A DNA stretch of 64,000 nucleotides from Thiohalocapsa sp. (GCA_021736785.1 JAIPFF010000012.1:1-64000); one strand, 5' to 3'. Counted from the stretch's first letter, positions 17,917 to 30,890 are shown. Program-made: numbers and translations. Notes: a model not told the origin generated them from the sequence alone.

Positions 17917-18453
17917 ATGAAATTGATCATCTTGGATCGCGACGGCGTCATCAACGAAGACTCCGACGACTATATCCGTAGCCCCGCGCAATGGGTCCCT
18001 ATCCCCGGGAGCTTGGAGGCAATCGCTCGATTGAATGCAGCGGGCTATACGATCGCCGTCGCGACGAACCAGTCCGGCCTCGCTCGGGGATATTTCGATA
18101 TCGATACGTTGAATGCAATCCACGGACTGATGTCGGCTCGGGTCGCCGCCGTCGGCGGACGGATCGAAACTGTCGCGTTCTGTCCGCACGGCCCGGGCGA
18201 CGGTTGTCAATGCCGCAAGCCGGCCCCCGGCTTGCTGCTCGCGCTGGCCCGACGGTTCGGCACCACACTCTCCGACGTGCCGGTCATCGGCGATTCTCTA
18301 CGCGACCTTCAGGCAGCGCACAGCGTGTCGGCCCGTGCGATCTTGGTACGCACGGGCAAAGGCACTGAAACGGCTGCCTGCCTGCCGGTTGCGTTGGCGG
18401 ACACTCCGGTCTTCGATGACTTGGCCGGTGCCGCCGACGCGTTGCTTCGGTAG
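17917..18453 (+). CDS. gmhB: D-glycero-beta-D-manno-heptose-1,7-bisphosphate 7-phosphatase
   Basis: The 178-residue HAD-superfamily phosphatase has the nucleophile motif LDRDGVIN, the second motif ATNQSG, the zinc-binding CPHGPGDGCQCRKP loop characteristic of GmhB, and GDSLRDLQAA as the acidic motif. It acts in ADP-heptose synthesis for the lipopolysaccharide core. The neighbourhood glyS-gmhB-plsC is conserved in many gammaproteobacteria. Confidence 0.94.
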   Translation: MKLIILDRDGVINEDSDDYIRSPAQWVPIPGSLEAIARLNAAGYTIAVATNQSGLARGYFDIDTLNAIHGLMSARVAAVGGRIETVAFCPHGPGDGCQCRKPAPGLLLALARRFGTTLSDVPVIGDSLRDLQAAHSVSARAILVRTGKGTETAACLPVALADTPVFDDLAGAADALLR

Positions 18454-18460
18454 CCCGCCC

Positions 18461-19198
18461 ATGATGACCATCCGCTCACTCCTATTCGTCACGCTGCTGG
18501 CGTTGACGGTGTTGCTGTATGGTTCGGCCATTCTTCTGACGGCACGCCTACTCTCTGCGCATTCAAGAAATCGCCTGGGCCGTCAGTGGGCCCAGGTGGT
18601 GATGTGGCTCTTGAAACAGGTGAGTGGCTTGGATTATCGCGTGCAGGGTCTCGAGAATTTGCCGGACAGCCCATCGGTGGTGCTTTGCAAGCATCAGTCG
18701 GCCTGGGAAACAATCGCGTTGCGGGTCATCCTGCCACCCGAGCAGACCTGGGTACTGAAGCAGGAGTTGACGCGGATACCCGTGTTTGGCGCAGCGCTGA
18801 AACGCTTCGCCCCGATCGCAATCGACCGATCGGCCGGACGCCAAGCGATGAGGCAATTATTGAGCGAAGGGAGGAGCCACTTGGAGCGCGGCAACTGGGT
18901 GGTGGTGTTTCCCGAGGGCACGCGGGTCATGAAGGGCGAGCGCAAACGCTTCAGCATCGGCGGAGCACTCTTGGCAAAACAGACCGGAGCCACAGTCGTC
19001 CCGATCGCTCACAATGCAGGGGTCTTTTGGGGGCGGCGCGCTTTGCGCAAGGTGCCTGGCTGCATCGACGTCGTCATCGGCGAGCCGATCTTGCCAGGAG
19101 ATCGTTCCGCCCAAGAAGTCAATGCCGCGGCGGAGGAATGGATCAATCGCACAGTCGACGCGTTACCGGCGACCGCCGGCAACGCCCGAAGGACCTGA
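18461..19198 (+). CDS. 1-acyl-sn-glycerol-3-phosphate acyltransferase (PlsC-like)
   Basis: The protein of 245 residues (or 244 from the ATG at 18464) starts 8 bp after the gmhB stop. It has a hydrophobic N-terminal anchor (about 5-28) and the acyltransferase blocks KHQSAWET (an HX4E version of the usual HX4D motif, common in this subfamily), the VFPEGTR phosphate-binding block and VVPIAHNAG. It would acylate lysophosphatidic acid at the inner membrane. It is convergent with gyrB. Confidence 0.9.
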   Translation: MMTIRSLLFVTLLALTVLLYGSAILLTARLLSAHSRNRLGRQWAQVVMWLLKQVSGLDYRVQGLENLPDSPSVVLCKHQSAWETIALRVILPPEQTWVLKQELTRIPVFGAALKRFAPIAIDRSAGRQAMRQLLSEGRSHLERGNWVVVFPEGTRVMKGERKRFSIGGALLAKQTGATVVPIAHNAGVFWGRRALRKVPGCIDVVIGEPILPGDRSAQEVNAAAEEWINRTVDALPATAGNARRT

Positions 19199-19214
19199 GT
19201 CCCGCGGCGAGGTC

Positions 19215-23097
<3,883 letters not shown>

Positions 23098-23115
23098 CCA
23101 ACCTCCACAATTCCT

Positions 23116-24225
23116 TCAGAGCCGCATCGGCATGATGACAAACTCTTCATTGTCGGCACCCTCGCCGGCCCAGACAGCACTGCTGTCTCCATCCCGGAAA
23201 CGAACCTCGACCGACGCCTCCTGCACGACCTGCAAAACGTCCAAGACATACGAAACATTGAAACCCACAACGCAAGGAGGGCCGTCGTACTCGATCTCGA
23301 TCTCATCTTCGGCGTGCTCTTTCTCCGGATTGTTCGACTGCAGTCCCAACGTCCCCGGATCGAAGCTAACGCGTACCCCCTTGTATTTTTCGTTCGAGAG
23401 GATTGCCGCTCTCTGCAGCGCACCACGCAGCGTCTCTTTGTCGATTTTCGCTGCCTGCGGCAACTCTTTCGGGATCACACGCTCATAGTCCGGATAGCGT
23501 CCGTCGATCAACTTCGAGGCGAGCACGTTTTCACCGAACGAGACGCGCACGGTTCGCTCCGATAGCTCGAGCTCGATCGACGCATCGTCGGCGGCCAACA
23601 GCCGCTTTAGCTCCAACACCGTCTTGGCAGGAATGATCATCTGCATCGGGTCTTCCCCGGGCGGACTAACACCTTCGACGATGCTGGAAACCTTCGCCAG
23701 CCGGTGGCCATCCGTCGCGACTGCCCGCAGCATGCCCTCGCGCAGTTCCAGCAGCACACCATTCAGATAGTACCTAACGTCTTGTTGAGCCATCGCGAAC
23801 GCCGTCTTATCCAGCAACCGCTTGACGGCCGCAGACGGAATCTGCAGCGACAGCTTCGCCTCGCCCAACTCCATCGACGGAAAGTCCCGCGCAGGCAGCG
23901 TGCTCAGCGTGAAGCGGCTACGCCCCGAGCTGACGACCGCGCGCTCGCCTTCGACGCGTACCGTCACCACCGCGCCCTCCGGCAGAGAGCGGCAAATGTC
24001 CATCAGCTTGCGCGACGGGACCGTGATCTCGCCAGGCTCGTGCACCTCAGCCCGGGCCCGCGTGCCGATCTCGACTTCCATATCGGTCGCGCGCAAAGCA
24101 ATGCCGCTGTCTTGGGCCTGGATCAACAGATTGCCCAGAATCGGCAACGTCTGCCGACGTTCGACCACACCGGCAACCACGTTAAGCGCCGGCAGCAGAT
24201 CTGCTCGCGGGATCTCGATTTTCAT
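23116..24225 (-). CDS. dnaN: DNA polymerase III beta sliding clamp
   Basis: The 369-residue protein has the three repeated clamp domains. Landmarks are ERRQTLPILGNLLI at the N-terminus, RDFPSM, the YYLNGVLLE strand, ATDGHRLA in domain 2, and the typical EEFVIMPMRL C-terminus. The dimer ring tethers polymerase to DNA. It follows the origin spacer and precedes recF, the classical dnaA-dnaN-recF-gyrB order. Confidence 0.97.
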   Translation of the reverse strand: MKIEIPRADLLPALNVVAGVVERRQTLPILGNLLIQAQDSGIALRATDMEVEIGTRARAEVHEPGEITVPSRKLMDICRSLPEGAVVTVRVEGERAVVSSGRSRFTLSTLPARDFPSMELGEAKLSLQIPSAAVKRLLDKTAFAMAQQDVRYYLNGVLLELREGMLRAVATDGHRLAKVSSIVEGVSPPGEDPMQMIIPAKTVLELKRLLAADDASIELELSERTVRVSFGENVLASKLIDGRYPDYERVIPKELPQAAKIDKETLRGALQRAAILSNEKYKGVRVSFDPGTLGLQSNNPEKEHAEDEIEIEYDGPPCVVGFNVSYVLDVLQVVQEASVEVRFRDGDSSAVWAGEGADNEEFVIMPMRL

Positions 24226-24257
24226 GGACGTGCTCTCTTATTACTGTTTATTTAATG

Positions 24258-24278
24258 AAAAGAAGTAGTAGTAATAGT
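24258..24278 (-). promoter_or_regulatory. DnaA-trio array
   Basis: Read on the minus strand this is ACT ATT ACT ACT ACT TCT TTT, seven consecutive 3-mers of the DnaA-trio form that guide DnaA onto single-stranded DNA. It sits 3 bp from a DnaA box and runs into AT-rich DNA. Confidence 0.75.
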
Positions 24279-24281
24279 GGC

Positions 24282-24290
24282 TGTGGGTAA
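24282..24290 (-). promoter_or_regulatory. DnaA box next to the trios
   Basis: TTACCCACA on the minus strand differs by one base from the consensus TTATCCACA. Position and orientation relative to the trios match the box from which DnaA would load. Confidence 0.7.
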
Positions 24291-24367
24291 CCGGAAAAGC
24301 CCCCAAAAGGCCAGCAGATTCATAGGTCTACACGCTGGTCCAGCTGTGACCGCAATGGCTGACACCC

Positions 24368-24376
24368 TGTGGATAA
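24368..24376 (-). promoter_or_regulatory. DnaA box, perfect consensus
   Basis: TTATCCACA on the minus strand is an exact match to the high-affinity DnaA box. Confidence 0.9.
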
Positions 24377-24413
24377 CAGGTGGGGCAATTTTCGCCCAGA
24401 TTCCGCGAACAGC

Positions 24414-24422
24414 TTGTCCACA
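24414..24422 (+). promoter_or_regulatory. DnaA-box-like 9-mer
   Basis: TTGTCCACA on the plus strand, one mismatch from consensus, touches the dnaA stop codon. Confidence 0.6.
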
Positions 24423-24423
24423 A

Positions 24424-25764
24424 CTATGTGGTCAGGATTCTCAACAGGTTGTTGTAGTCTTCTTCGATCAGTGCATCCGACTCGCGCAAAGACTGCACCT
24501 TGCGCGTCGCGTGGATGACCGTGCTGTGGTCGCGGCCGCCGAACGCTTCGCCGATCTCGGGCAGGCTGTGCTTGGTAAGCTCTTTCGCCAACGTCATCGC
24601 CACCTGGCGCGGCCGTGCGATGTTGCGCGTACGCTTCGCCGAGGTCAGGTCGGCGACACGAATCTTGTAGTAGTTGGCGACGGTTTTCTGGATGTTGTCG
24701 ATGCTGACCTTCTTGTCCATCGCGACCAGCATGTCCTTCAGCACCGTGCGTGCGAATTCCAGGTTGATCGGCGCGCCCATGAACTGCGAGTTCGCGCACA
24801 GCCGCCGAAGCGCACCCTCGAGCTCGCGCACGTTCGACCGCATTCGCTTGGCGACGAAGAACGCGACGTCGTCCGGCAGATGCACCTTCATCAGCGCCGC
24901 CTTGCTGTGCAGGATCGCAACGCGGGTTTCCAAATCGGGAGGCTCGATCGCAACGGTGAGTCCCCAGCCGAAGCGCGACTTCAGACGTTCCTCGAGTCCC
25001 GAGACTTCCTTCGGGAATCGGTCGCTCGACAGCACGATTTGCTGTTGCGTCTCGAACAGCGCATTGAAGGTGTGAAAGAACTCTTCCTGTGAGCGGTCTT
25101 TGTTACCGAAGAACTGTACGTCGTCGATCAGAAGCGCGTTGACGCTGCGGTAACGCTTTTTGAACCCGTCGATCTTGTTGTGTTGGAGGGCGCGAATCAT
25201 CTCGGAGACGAACCGCTCCGAATGCACGTAGACGACCTGTGCGTCGGGGTTCGCTTCGATAATGATGTTGCCGACCGCATGCATCAGATGGGTCTTGCCC
25301 AGACCGACGCCGCCGTAGATGAACAGCGGGTTGTAAGCCGTGCCCGGGTTTTTGCCGATCTGAATAGAGGCTGCGCGCGCGATCTGATTCGACTTCCCCT
25401 CGACGAAGGTGTCGAAGTTGAAGTCGGCGTTCAGGTTGCCTTCGAGTCGTCGCCGCGCGAGATGTGCCGCCGCATCGCTGGGCTGCCCGCCGCGCGAGGC
25501 GTCGGCCGGCGTGCTGCGCCCGCTCAGGGAGCCGATTTCGAAGGACACCCGTGCAATTCGGCCGCCGCTCACTTGCGCGCACAGCGTCGAGATGCGCTCC
25601 TCGTAGTGCTGTGTCACCCAATCCTTGACGAACCTGTTCGGAGCGAACAGCCGAAGCGAATCGCCGTCGTCGCTTGCCTGCAGCGGCAGTATCCAGGTGT
25701 TGTACTCGGCCGACGTCAAGTCGTCTTTCAATAGAATCGAACATTCGTCCCAGACCTGGACCAT
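24424..25764 (-). CDS. dnaA: Chromosomal replication initiator DnaA
   Basis: The 446-residue protein has four domains. Domain I (about 1-85) includes the NTWILPL segment. A short linker follows. The AAA+ domain has Walker [17 protein letters not shown] and the [10 protein letters not shown] Walker B. The C-terminal DNA-binding domain has the signature [15 protein letters not shown] that reads DnaA boxes. It initiates replication at the adjacent origin. Divergent from rpmH. Confidence 0.97.
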   Translation of the reverse strand: MVQVWDECSILLKDDLTSAEYNTWILPLQASDDGDSLRLFAPNRFVKDWVTQHYEERISTLCAQVSGGRIARVSFEIGSLSGRSTPADASRGGQPSDAAAHLARRRLEGNLNADFNFDTFVEGKSNQIARAASIQIGKNPGTAYNPLFIYGGVGLGKTHLMHAVGNIIIEANPDAQVVYVHSERFVSEMIRALQHNKIDGFKKRYRSVNALLIDDVQFFGNKDRSQEEFFHTFNALFETQQQIVLSSDRFPKEVSGLEERLKSRFGWGLTVAIEPPDLETRVAILHSKAALMKVHLPDDVAFFVAKRMRSNVRELEGALRRLCANSQFMGAPINLEFARTVLKDMLVAMDKKVSIDNIQKTVANYYKIRVADLTSAKRTRNIARPRQVAMTLAKELTKHSLPEIGEAFGGRDHSTVIHATRKVQSLRESDALIEEDYNNLLRILTT

Positions 25765-26099
25765 TAGGCGTCAAACCCCTGCTGATTGTTCATTGTGTCC
25801 GTGCCGGCCGTCGCCGCCCTCGCGGTACGTCGGCACCCGTGTTCCCGCTTCGCCTGATGCACAAGCCCTCCCCCGCGGCCGCTAGTCTCCGCGGGCCGCT
25901 CGCGAGGCTGCGCTTGCGCTGGCCATCGTCGCAGTCTAGCCCCCTGTAAAATAGTTATCCACAGCCGTGTCGGGGCGCGATAACCACCTGCCCGTATTGA
26001 CCCGAAGCCCTCGAAGGCGTACTCTTCGCAGTCTTTTTCCAGTCGCCGCGTGCGCTTTCTCGCGGACAACCAAACACCGCATTTCGAAGGGGATCCATC
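25765..26099. other. Divergent dnaA / rpmH control region
   Basis: The 335-bp region is mostly GC-rich, with one AT-richer patch at about 25943-25965 that includes TGTAAAATAG (a possible -10, TAAAAT) just before a perfect DnaA box. It must contain the promoters of dnaA and of rpmH-rnpA. No gene was seen. Confidence 0.6.
25955..25963 (+). promoter_or_regulatory. DnaA box, perfect consensus, upstream of rpmH
   Basis: TTATCCACA, exact consensus, about 137 bp before rpmH. It directly follows a possible -10 element, so DnaA could regulate the rpmH operon, or this may be a second part of the origin. Confidence 0.85.
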
Positions 26100-26234
26100 G
26101 TGAAACAGACATTCAATCCGAGCCGCCTGAAGCGCGCCCGCACCCACGGATTCCGCGCTCGCTGCGCGACCCGTAACGGACTCAAAGTGATCAAAGCGCG
26201 CCGAGCCAAGGGCCGCGCGCGCCTGACGCCCTGA
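26100..26234 (+). CDS. rpmH: 50S ribosomal protein L34
   Basis: The 44-residue basic protein reads [17 protein letters not shown] from residue 2, the universal L34 pattern, ending in RARLTP. It starts with GTG at 26100 behind a GAAGGGG ribosome binding site. The stop codon overlaps the proposed CTG start of rnpA, giving the usual rpmH-rnpA pair. Confidence 0.97.
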   Translation: MKQTFNPSRLKRARTHGFRARCATRNGLKVIKARRAKGRARLTP

Positions 26235-26662
26235 GCGGCAATTCCGATCCCGCAACGGCACACCAGTACAGGCTCGCCCGCCGCGACCGGCTGAAGCGCT
26301 CCAGCGAATTTCGTCACGTATTCGCCGACCCGATCCGCAGCGCGGACCGTTACTTCACGATACTCGCGCGCCCGCGCTGCTCCGGAATCGTGAGCCCGGC
26401 GACCGGGGTCATGGACAGCGGCCAACAACGCCTTGGCCTCGCGATCTCTCGCAAGTGTGCCCCGCGGGCAGTCGACCGTAATCGCATCAAGCGGCTGATC
26501 CGAGAGAGCTTCCGGAATCAGGCATCCGGACGTTGCCCGGTCGACATCGTCGTGATGTGCCGGCCCGCCGCCCGCGATACGGACAACGCCGCCTTGCTGA
26601 GATCTCTGCAGCGGCACTGGCGCCATCTTCGAGACCGACTATGCGCAAGCTCGTCCGGCTGA
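26231..26662 (+). CDS. rnpA: Ribonuclease P protein component, probable CTG start
   Basis: RnpA binds the RNase P RNA that trims tRNA 5' ends. The frame matches from [12 protein letters not shown] through the RNR core ([26 protein letters not shown]) to the C-terminus. The first in-frame ATG (26402) falls inside the domain and would remove its N-terminal third. Upstream of RLKRSSEF there is no ATG, GTG or TTG back to the stop at 26174. The best candidate is CTG at 26231, which overlaps the rpmH stop (CTGA) and gives 143 residues. Translational coupling to rpmH would explain a weak start codon. The gene identity is firm, the start is inference. Confidence 0.85.
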   Translation: MSGNSDPATAHQYRLARRDRLKRSSEFRHVFADPIRSADRYFTILARPRCSGIVSPATGVMDSGQQRLGLAISRKCAPRAVDRNRIKRLIRESFRNQASGRCPVDIVVMCRPAARDTDNAALLRSLQRHWRHLRDRLCASSSG

Positions 26663-26880
26663 TACTTCGGGGCTATCAATACCTGATCAGCCCTTTGCTC
26701 GGAAGCCATTGTCGCTTCCATCCCAGTTGTTCCCAGTACGCAATCGAAGCGGTCGACGGCCACGGCCTTCTGCGCGGCGGCTTGCTGGCGCTACGGCGAC
26801 TCGGGCGCTGCCACCCCTGGCATCCCGGTGGATTCGATCCCGTCCCCGAACCTCGGACCTCAGCTCATCACAATGGATAA
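26641..26880 (+). CDS. yidD: Membrane protein insertion efficiency factor YidD
   Basis: The 79-residue protein begins at 26641 within the end of rnpA. It carries the YidD hallmark [20 protein letters not shown] with the conserved cysteines, then [15 protein letters not shown]. It is a small peripheral membrane protein that helps YidC. The stop overlaps the yidC start, so translation is probably coupled. Confidence 0.95.
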   Translation: MRKLVRLILRGYQYLISPLLGSHCRFHPSCSQYAIEAVDGHGLLRGGLLALRRLGRCHPWHPGGFDPVPEPRTSAHHNG

Positions 26881-28558
26881 CATCCGCCTCCTCCTGATCT
26901 TGTCGCTGGCCGCCGTTCTTTTCCTCATCTATCAGGCTTGGGTCGAGGACTACGGCCCGGTCCGCGCGCCCGCGACGACGGTCGAGGCGCAACCACAGGC
27001 CGACACCGCTTCACCCGGCGATCCCGATGCGCCGCCGGCGGACGCCCCCGAAGCGCCCGTGCCCGCGCCCGAGTCCGCAACCGTCACCGCGGAGGCCGCG
27101 AGCGCCGACACCGTGACGGTCGAGACCGACGTCTTGAAGGCCGAGATCTCCGCCCGCGGCGGGACGATCGAGAGCCTCTGGCTGAAAAATTACGCCCGCG
27201 AAGCCGAGCAACCGCAGGACAAGTTCCGCCTGTTCAAGCCGCAGCCGCCGAACATGTTCATCGTCCAATCGGGATTGTTGGGCGGCGCCGACATCGACGT
27301 CCCCAGCCATAAGGCGGTGTTCGAGGCGGCGCAGACCTCCTATACGTTGCTGGACGGGCAGGATCGCCTCAGCGTCGAGCTCACTTGGAACAGTCCCGCC
27401 GGCATCGAAGTCATCAAGCGTTACCACTTCGAGCGCGGCCGGTATCTGGTCGAGGTCGAGCACGAAGTCGTCAACAACACCGGCGAAGCGATCATCGTTC
27501 GAGACTACGACCAGCTTCAGCGGACCGACCTGCGCGACTCCCCCGACGATCAAAAGTTCGTTCACACCTTCACCGGGGGCGTGTACTACGGGCCAGAGGT
27601 CAAGTACAAGAAGGAATCCTTCGATGACATGGTCAAGCGTCCGCTGGACGCGGCCATCACCGACGGATGGATCGCGATGATCCAGCACTATTTCATGGCC
27701 GCGTGGATTCCGCGCACCGGCGTCGAGCAGACGTTCTACACCAAGGTGGTCGAGAGCGCCGGCGATACCCGTTACATCATCGGCATGTACTCGCCCTCCA
27801 CCACCATCGCCGCCGGTACCTCCCACGTCTTCGAAAACCGGCTGTTTGCCGGACCCAAGCTGCAGGACCGCCTGTCCGAGATCGCGCCCGGCTTGGAGCT
27901 CGCCGTCGACTACGGCTGGCTGACGATCCTGGCGAAACCGATCTTTTGGCTTCTCAGCACCATACATGCAGTCGTCGGAAACTGGGGTTGGGCCATCATC
28001 ATCCTGACCATCCTGATCAAGCTGGCGTTCTACAAACTGTCCGAGACCAGCTATAAGTCGATGGCGCACATGCGCCAGGTCGCGCCTCGTCTGCAAGCCC
28101 TGAAAGACCGCTACGGCGACGACAAGGAACGGCTGAATCAGGCGATGATGGAGCTGTACAAAAAGGAGAAGATCAACCCCCTCGGCGGTTGTCTACCGAT
28201 CCTGGTGCAGATACCGGTGTTCATCGCGCTCTATTGGGTACTGCTGGAAAGCGTCGAGCTGCGCCACGCGCCATTCATCTTCTGGCTCGACAACCTGACC
28301 GCGCCGGATCCGTTCTTCGTGCTCCCGCTGATCATGGGCGTTTCCATGTTCATCCAGCAGAAGCTCAACCCGCCACCGCCGGATCCGATCCAGGCCAAGA
28401 TTTTGATGGCGCTGCCGTTCGTGTTCACGGTCTTCTTCGCGTTCTTCCCGTCGGGTCTCGTGCTGTACTGGACCGTCAACCAGCTGCTGTCCATCGCCCA
28501 GCAATGGCACATCACCCGCATCATCGAAAAGGCCGACGCGGCGAAGCGCGCCAACTGA
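26873..28558 (+). CDS. yidC: Membrane protein insertase YidC
   Basis: The 561-residue protein has an N-terminal transmembrane anchor (residues 4-22), a proline/alanine-rich linker and a large periplasmic beta-sandwich domain (about 70-340). The C-terminal insertase domain has five membrane segments, including the [18 protein letters not shown] segment and the [16 protein letters not shown] helix. It inserts and folds inner-membrane proteins, including AtpE encoded in this window. The ATG at 26873 is the family start. Confidence 0.96.
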   Translation: MDNIRLLLILSLAAVLFLIYQAWVEDYGPVRAPATTVEAQPQADTASPGDPDAPPADAPEAPVPAPESATVTAEAASADTVTVETDVLKAEISARGGTIESLWLKNYAREAEQPQDKFRLFKPQPPNMFIVQSGLLGGADIDVPSHKAVFEAAQTSYTLLDGQDRLSVELTWNSPAGIEVIKRYHFERGRYLVEVEHEVVNNTGEAIIVRDYDQLQRTDLRDSPDDQKFVHTFTGGVYYGPEVKYKKESFDDMVKRPLDAAITDGWIAMIQHYFMAAWIPRTGVEQTFYTKVVESAGDTRYIIGMYSPSTTIAAGTSHVFENRLFAGPKLQDRLSEIAPGLELAVDYGWLTILAKPIFWLLSTIHAVVGNWGWAIIILTILIKLAFYKLSETSYKSMAHMRQVAPRLQALKDRYGDDKERLNQAMMELYKKEKINPLGGCLPILVQIPVFIALYWVLLESVELRHAPFIFWLDNLTAPDPFFVLPLIMGVSMFIQQKLNPPPPDPIQAKILMALPFVFTVFFAFFPSGLVLYWTVNQLLSIAQQWHITRIIEKADAAKRAN

Positions 28559-28622
28559 CGGCGGCGCGCGCTCGCCCGGCGATTGTGAACGGGGCATCGC
28601 GCCGGCGCCGGTGCGATCGCCC

Positions 28623-29993
28623 GTGACGGCCACGATCGAGCGCGACACCATCGCCGCCTTGGCGACCCCGCCCGGCGTCGGCGGTGTCGGTATCCTACGT
28701 CTTTCCGGGCCGGACGTGCCGCGCATCGCCGAGGCTTTGCTCGGCCGGCTCCCGGAACCGAGGCTGGCCATGTTCGCAACATTCCGCGACCATGATGGCG
28801 ACATCCTCGATCAAGGGCTCGCCTTGTACTTCCACGGCCCGCGTTCATTTACCGGCGAAGATGTTCTCGAGCTCCATGGTCACGGCGGCCCCGTTGTTCT
28901 CGACCTCCTTTTGCAGCGCGTGCTGGCCCTCGGCGCTCGTTTGGCGCGCCCCGGCGAGTTCAGCGAGCGCGCCTTTTTGGAGGGTAAGCTTGATCTCACC
29001 CAAGCCGAGGCCATTGCCGATCTCATCGAGAGCGGAACGCACGCCCAAGCGCGCCTTGCGAGCAGAACTCTGCGCGGCGACTTCAGCCGACGCATCGACC
29101 TGTTGCAGGAAGCCCTGACCCGACTGCGTGCCTTCATCGAAGCCGCCCTCGACTTTCCGGACGAAGACATCGACTTCATCGCCGATTCGGCGGTTCAAAA
29201 CGACCTGACTCGTTTGATCGAGGACAGCCGCGCGCTGCTTGCGGCCGCGCAACGTGGGGAGCGCGTTCGCGACGGTCTCCTGCTCGTGATTGCCGGCGCC
29301 CCGAATGCGGGAAAGTCCAGCCTATTGAACGCGCTCTCGGGCGAGAACACCGCCATCGTTACCGACATCCCCGGGACTACGCGCGACGTGCTGCGGGCCG
29401 ATATCCAGATCGACGGCTTGCCCCTGCGCGTCGTCGATACCGCCGGTCTGAGGATCGCTGCCGATCCCATAGAGCGCGAAGGCATTCGACGAGCCCGAGA
29501 GCAGCTCGAGCACGCCGATCATGTTCTGTGGATCGTCGACGATGCGGCTCCCGGCGAAGGCGCGTCGCTCGATCCCGGGCAACTCCCGGATGGCGTACCG
29601 ATCACCTTGATTCGCAACAAGATCGACCTGACCGGTTTGTCCGCCGGAATCGACACCGGAATCGACACCGGAATCGGCGCATCCGTCGAGATCCGCTGCT
29701 CGGTGCGCGACGGCCGCGGCCTCGACCTGCTCCGCGCGCATTTGAAGGCCGTCGCGGGCTATTCCGGAACCGCCGGCGGCGAGTTCAGCGCTCGGCGCCG
29801 CCACCTCGATGCCCTGCGGCGTATGCTCGCCGGCCTCGAGCACGCACAGGGTCTGCTCATGGACGGCACGACCCCCGAGATCGCGGCAGAAGAGCTCAGA
29901 TTGGCTCAGCGCGCCCTCGGCGAAATCACCGGCGACTTCACGTCCGATGATCTACTGGGCCGGATCTTCTCCGACTTTTGTATCGGTAAGTAA
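28623..29993 (+). CDS. mnmE: tRNA modification GTPase MnmE
   Basis: The 456-residue protein has the N-terminal folate-binding domain (DTIAALATPPGVGGVGILRL), a helical domain and an inserted G domain (G1 GAPNAGKSS, G3 DTAG, G4 NKID). It has the diagnostic C-terminal FCIGK. With MnmG it forms the 5-carboxymethylaminomethyl group on wobble uridine; mnmG lies 6 kb away at 36011. Two GTG codons (28611, 28623) are possible starts; the second is closer to the family start. The G domain contains a small tandem repeat (29644-29677) adding residues DTGIDTGI. Confidence 0.95.
   Translation: MTATIERDTIAALATPPGVGGVGILRLSGPDVPRIAEALLGRLPEPRLAMFATFRDHDGDILDQGLALYFHGPRSFTGEDVLELHGHGGPVVLDLLLQRVLALGARLARPGEFSERAFLEGKLDLTQAEAIADLIESGTHAQARLASRTLRGDFSRRIDLLQEALTRLRAFIEAALDFPDEDIDFIADSAVQNDLTRLIEDSRALLAAAQRGERVRDGLLLVIAGAPNAGKSSLLNALSGENTAIVTDIPGTTRDVLRADIQIDGLPLRVVDTAGLRIAADPIEREGIRRAREQLEHADHVLWIVDDAAPGEGASLDPGQLPDGVPITLIRNKIDLTGLSAGIDTGIDTGIGASVEIRCSVRDGRGLDLLRAHLKAVAGYSGTAGGEFSARRRHLDALRRMLAGLEHAQGLLMDGTTPEIAAEELRLAQRALGEITGDFTSDDLLGRIFSDFCIGK
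29644..29677 (+). repeat. 12-bp tandem repeat inside mnmE
   Basis: CCGGAATCGACA occurs twice in tandem followed by a partial third copy (CCGGAATCGG). It encodes GIDTGIDTGIG just after the G4 motif, in a surface loop, and keeps the frame. Confidence 0.85.
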
Positions 29994-30310
29994 CCCGTCC
30001 CGCTGCATGTGGTCCTTGCCGCCGGCGTCGGGCCTCCTCCGAATGTTTACCGAGCAAGCGACACCCGATCCGACGCTGCCCGCAGATCCGTCCGCCGGTC
30101 TGTTGGCGGGCCTGTTCGATCACCCGCGACTGTGCGCCCGGCTTGGCGGCCGAGCGAGAGATCTCGACGAAAATGAGATGCTATTCCCGACAATCACACT
30201 CAGTCTTCGCTACTTTGATTATGAAGCGCCTTGTTTAACCCGCGAGATCGACATTCACTCACGTGAAACGCTTGCACCATTCGTAAGCCCGCATATTTCG
30301 GAGCGTTTTC
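29994..30310 (+). other. Spacer between mnmE and the sorted-protein gene
   Basis: The 317 bp have no supported gene. The second half (about 30170-30310) is clearly AT-richer than the surroundings and probably holds the promoter of the gene at 30311. An open frame from 30043 crosses the next gene's start and has no family features. Confidence 0.55.
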
Positions 30311-30640
30311 ATGACTTTCGTAGCAAATATCCAACATAGGCTGTTGCTGTCGCTAGCGCTGGCAGGTCTGTTGTTGTTACCGCCCGCCGCCGCCGCCAAC
30401 GCGGATCGGAGCAACTCGAACAACGGCAATGCTTACGCCTACGGGCGCGACGACAACAAGTCCAATAACGGCAATGCCTACGCCTACGGGCGCAAGGACA
30501 AGACGGATCAGGGCGGACTGCTGAAGCGGGGAGCACCCGCGCCCGCTCCCGGTCTGGCTTTCCTGGCCGTCTCGGTTGCGGCCGGCGCGTTGCTGCGACG
30601 CCGCGCCCGCAAAGAGAGCCAGCGCCGAGTCAGTCGCTGA
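30311..30640 (+). CDS. Small secreted protein with PEP-CTERM-like sorting tail
   Basis: The 109-residue protein has a signal peptide (about 1-31, cleavage after ANA). A short Asn/Gly/Tyr-rich mature part contains two copies of NNGNAYAYGR (residues 37-46 and 52-61). The C-terminus is three-part: PAPG (78-81), about 14 hydrophobic residues (82-95) and a basic cluster RRRARK (96-101). The three-part layout is that of exosortase substrates, with PAPG in the place of PEP. GGAG precedes the ATG by about 7 bp. The next gene is an exosortase-like protein, so this is probably its dedicated substrate, anchored to or released from the cell surface. The function of the mature peptide is unknown. Confidence 0.8.
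   Translation: MTFVANIQHRLLLSLALAGLLLLPPAAAANADRSNSNNGNAYAYGRDDNKSNNGNAYAYGRKDKTDQGGLLKRGAPAPAPGLAFLAVSVAAGALLRRRARKESQRRVSR
30422..30493 (+). repeat. Two 27-bp direct repeats in the sorted-protein gene
   Basis: Positions 30422-30448 and 30467-30493 are identical except for one silent base and each encode NGNAYAYGR. Near identity at DNA level suggests a recent duplication. Confidence 0.85.
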
Positions 30641-30890
30641 GGCTGACTTCGGTCACCGGCTCGGCACTATCGGCCCGCACCCGTCCGCGGTGACGCAGGC
30701 CATCGGCCGGCCACCGTTATCCCGCACGATCGCGGGATCCAGCGCGCTGCTATCCTGGCCGATCGCACCCGCGCGGGCGCTCCGCTATGGCCAATCATCG
30801 TAGCCCCGGAGCCCGCGCGTTCTCGTCCGACCAACATTGCGTGCACCGAGTCAGCCTTTACTCGACCCGCCCCCGAAACTGGAGACGCCC

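Larger units (their letters stand above)
24226..24423. other. oriC: Replication origin (oriC) in the dnaA-dnaN spacer
   Basis: The 198-bp spacer contains at least three DnaA-box-like 9-mers: 24282-24290 and 24368-24376 on the minus strand, and 24414-24422 on the plus strand. Read on the minus strand, the box TTACCCACA is followed by GCC, then seven trinucleotides of DnaA-trio type, then an AT-rich run (24226-24257). This is the basal unwinding order known from Bacillus subtilis. It is the most AT-rich stretch of the origin region. A second DnaA box lies on the other side of dnaA (25955-25963), so a bipartite origin is possible. Confidence 0.8.

Noticed and set aside
30264-30278. CACGTGAAAC resembling a third parS
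   Set aside because: Only the right half matches; the left arm (TCACT in place of TGTTT) does not, so ParB binding is unlikely.
29994-30310. Search for tRNA or small RNA in this and other spacers
   Set aside because: No cloverleaf with a TTCGA-type T loop and matching acceptor stem could be found in any spacer of the window by eye.
30043-30339. Open frame between mnmE and the sorted-protein gene
   Set aside because: It runs through the start of the next gene in another frame, has no good ribosome binding site, and shows no family features.
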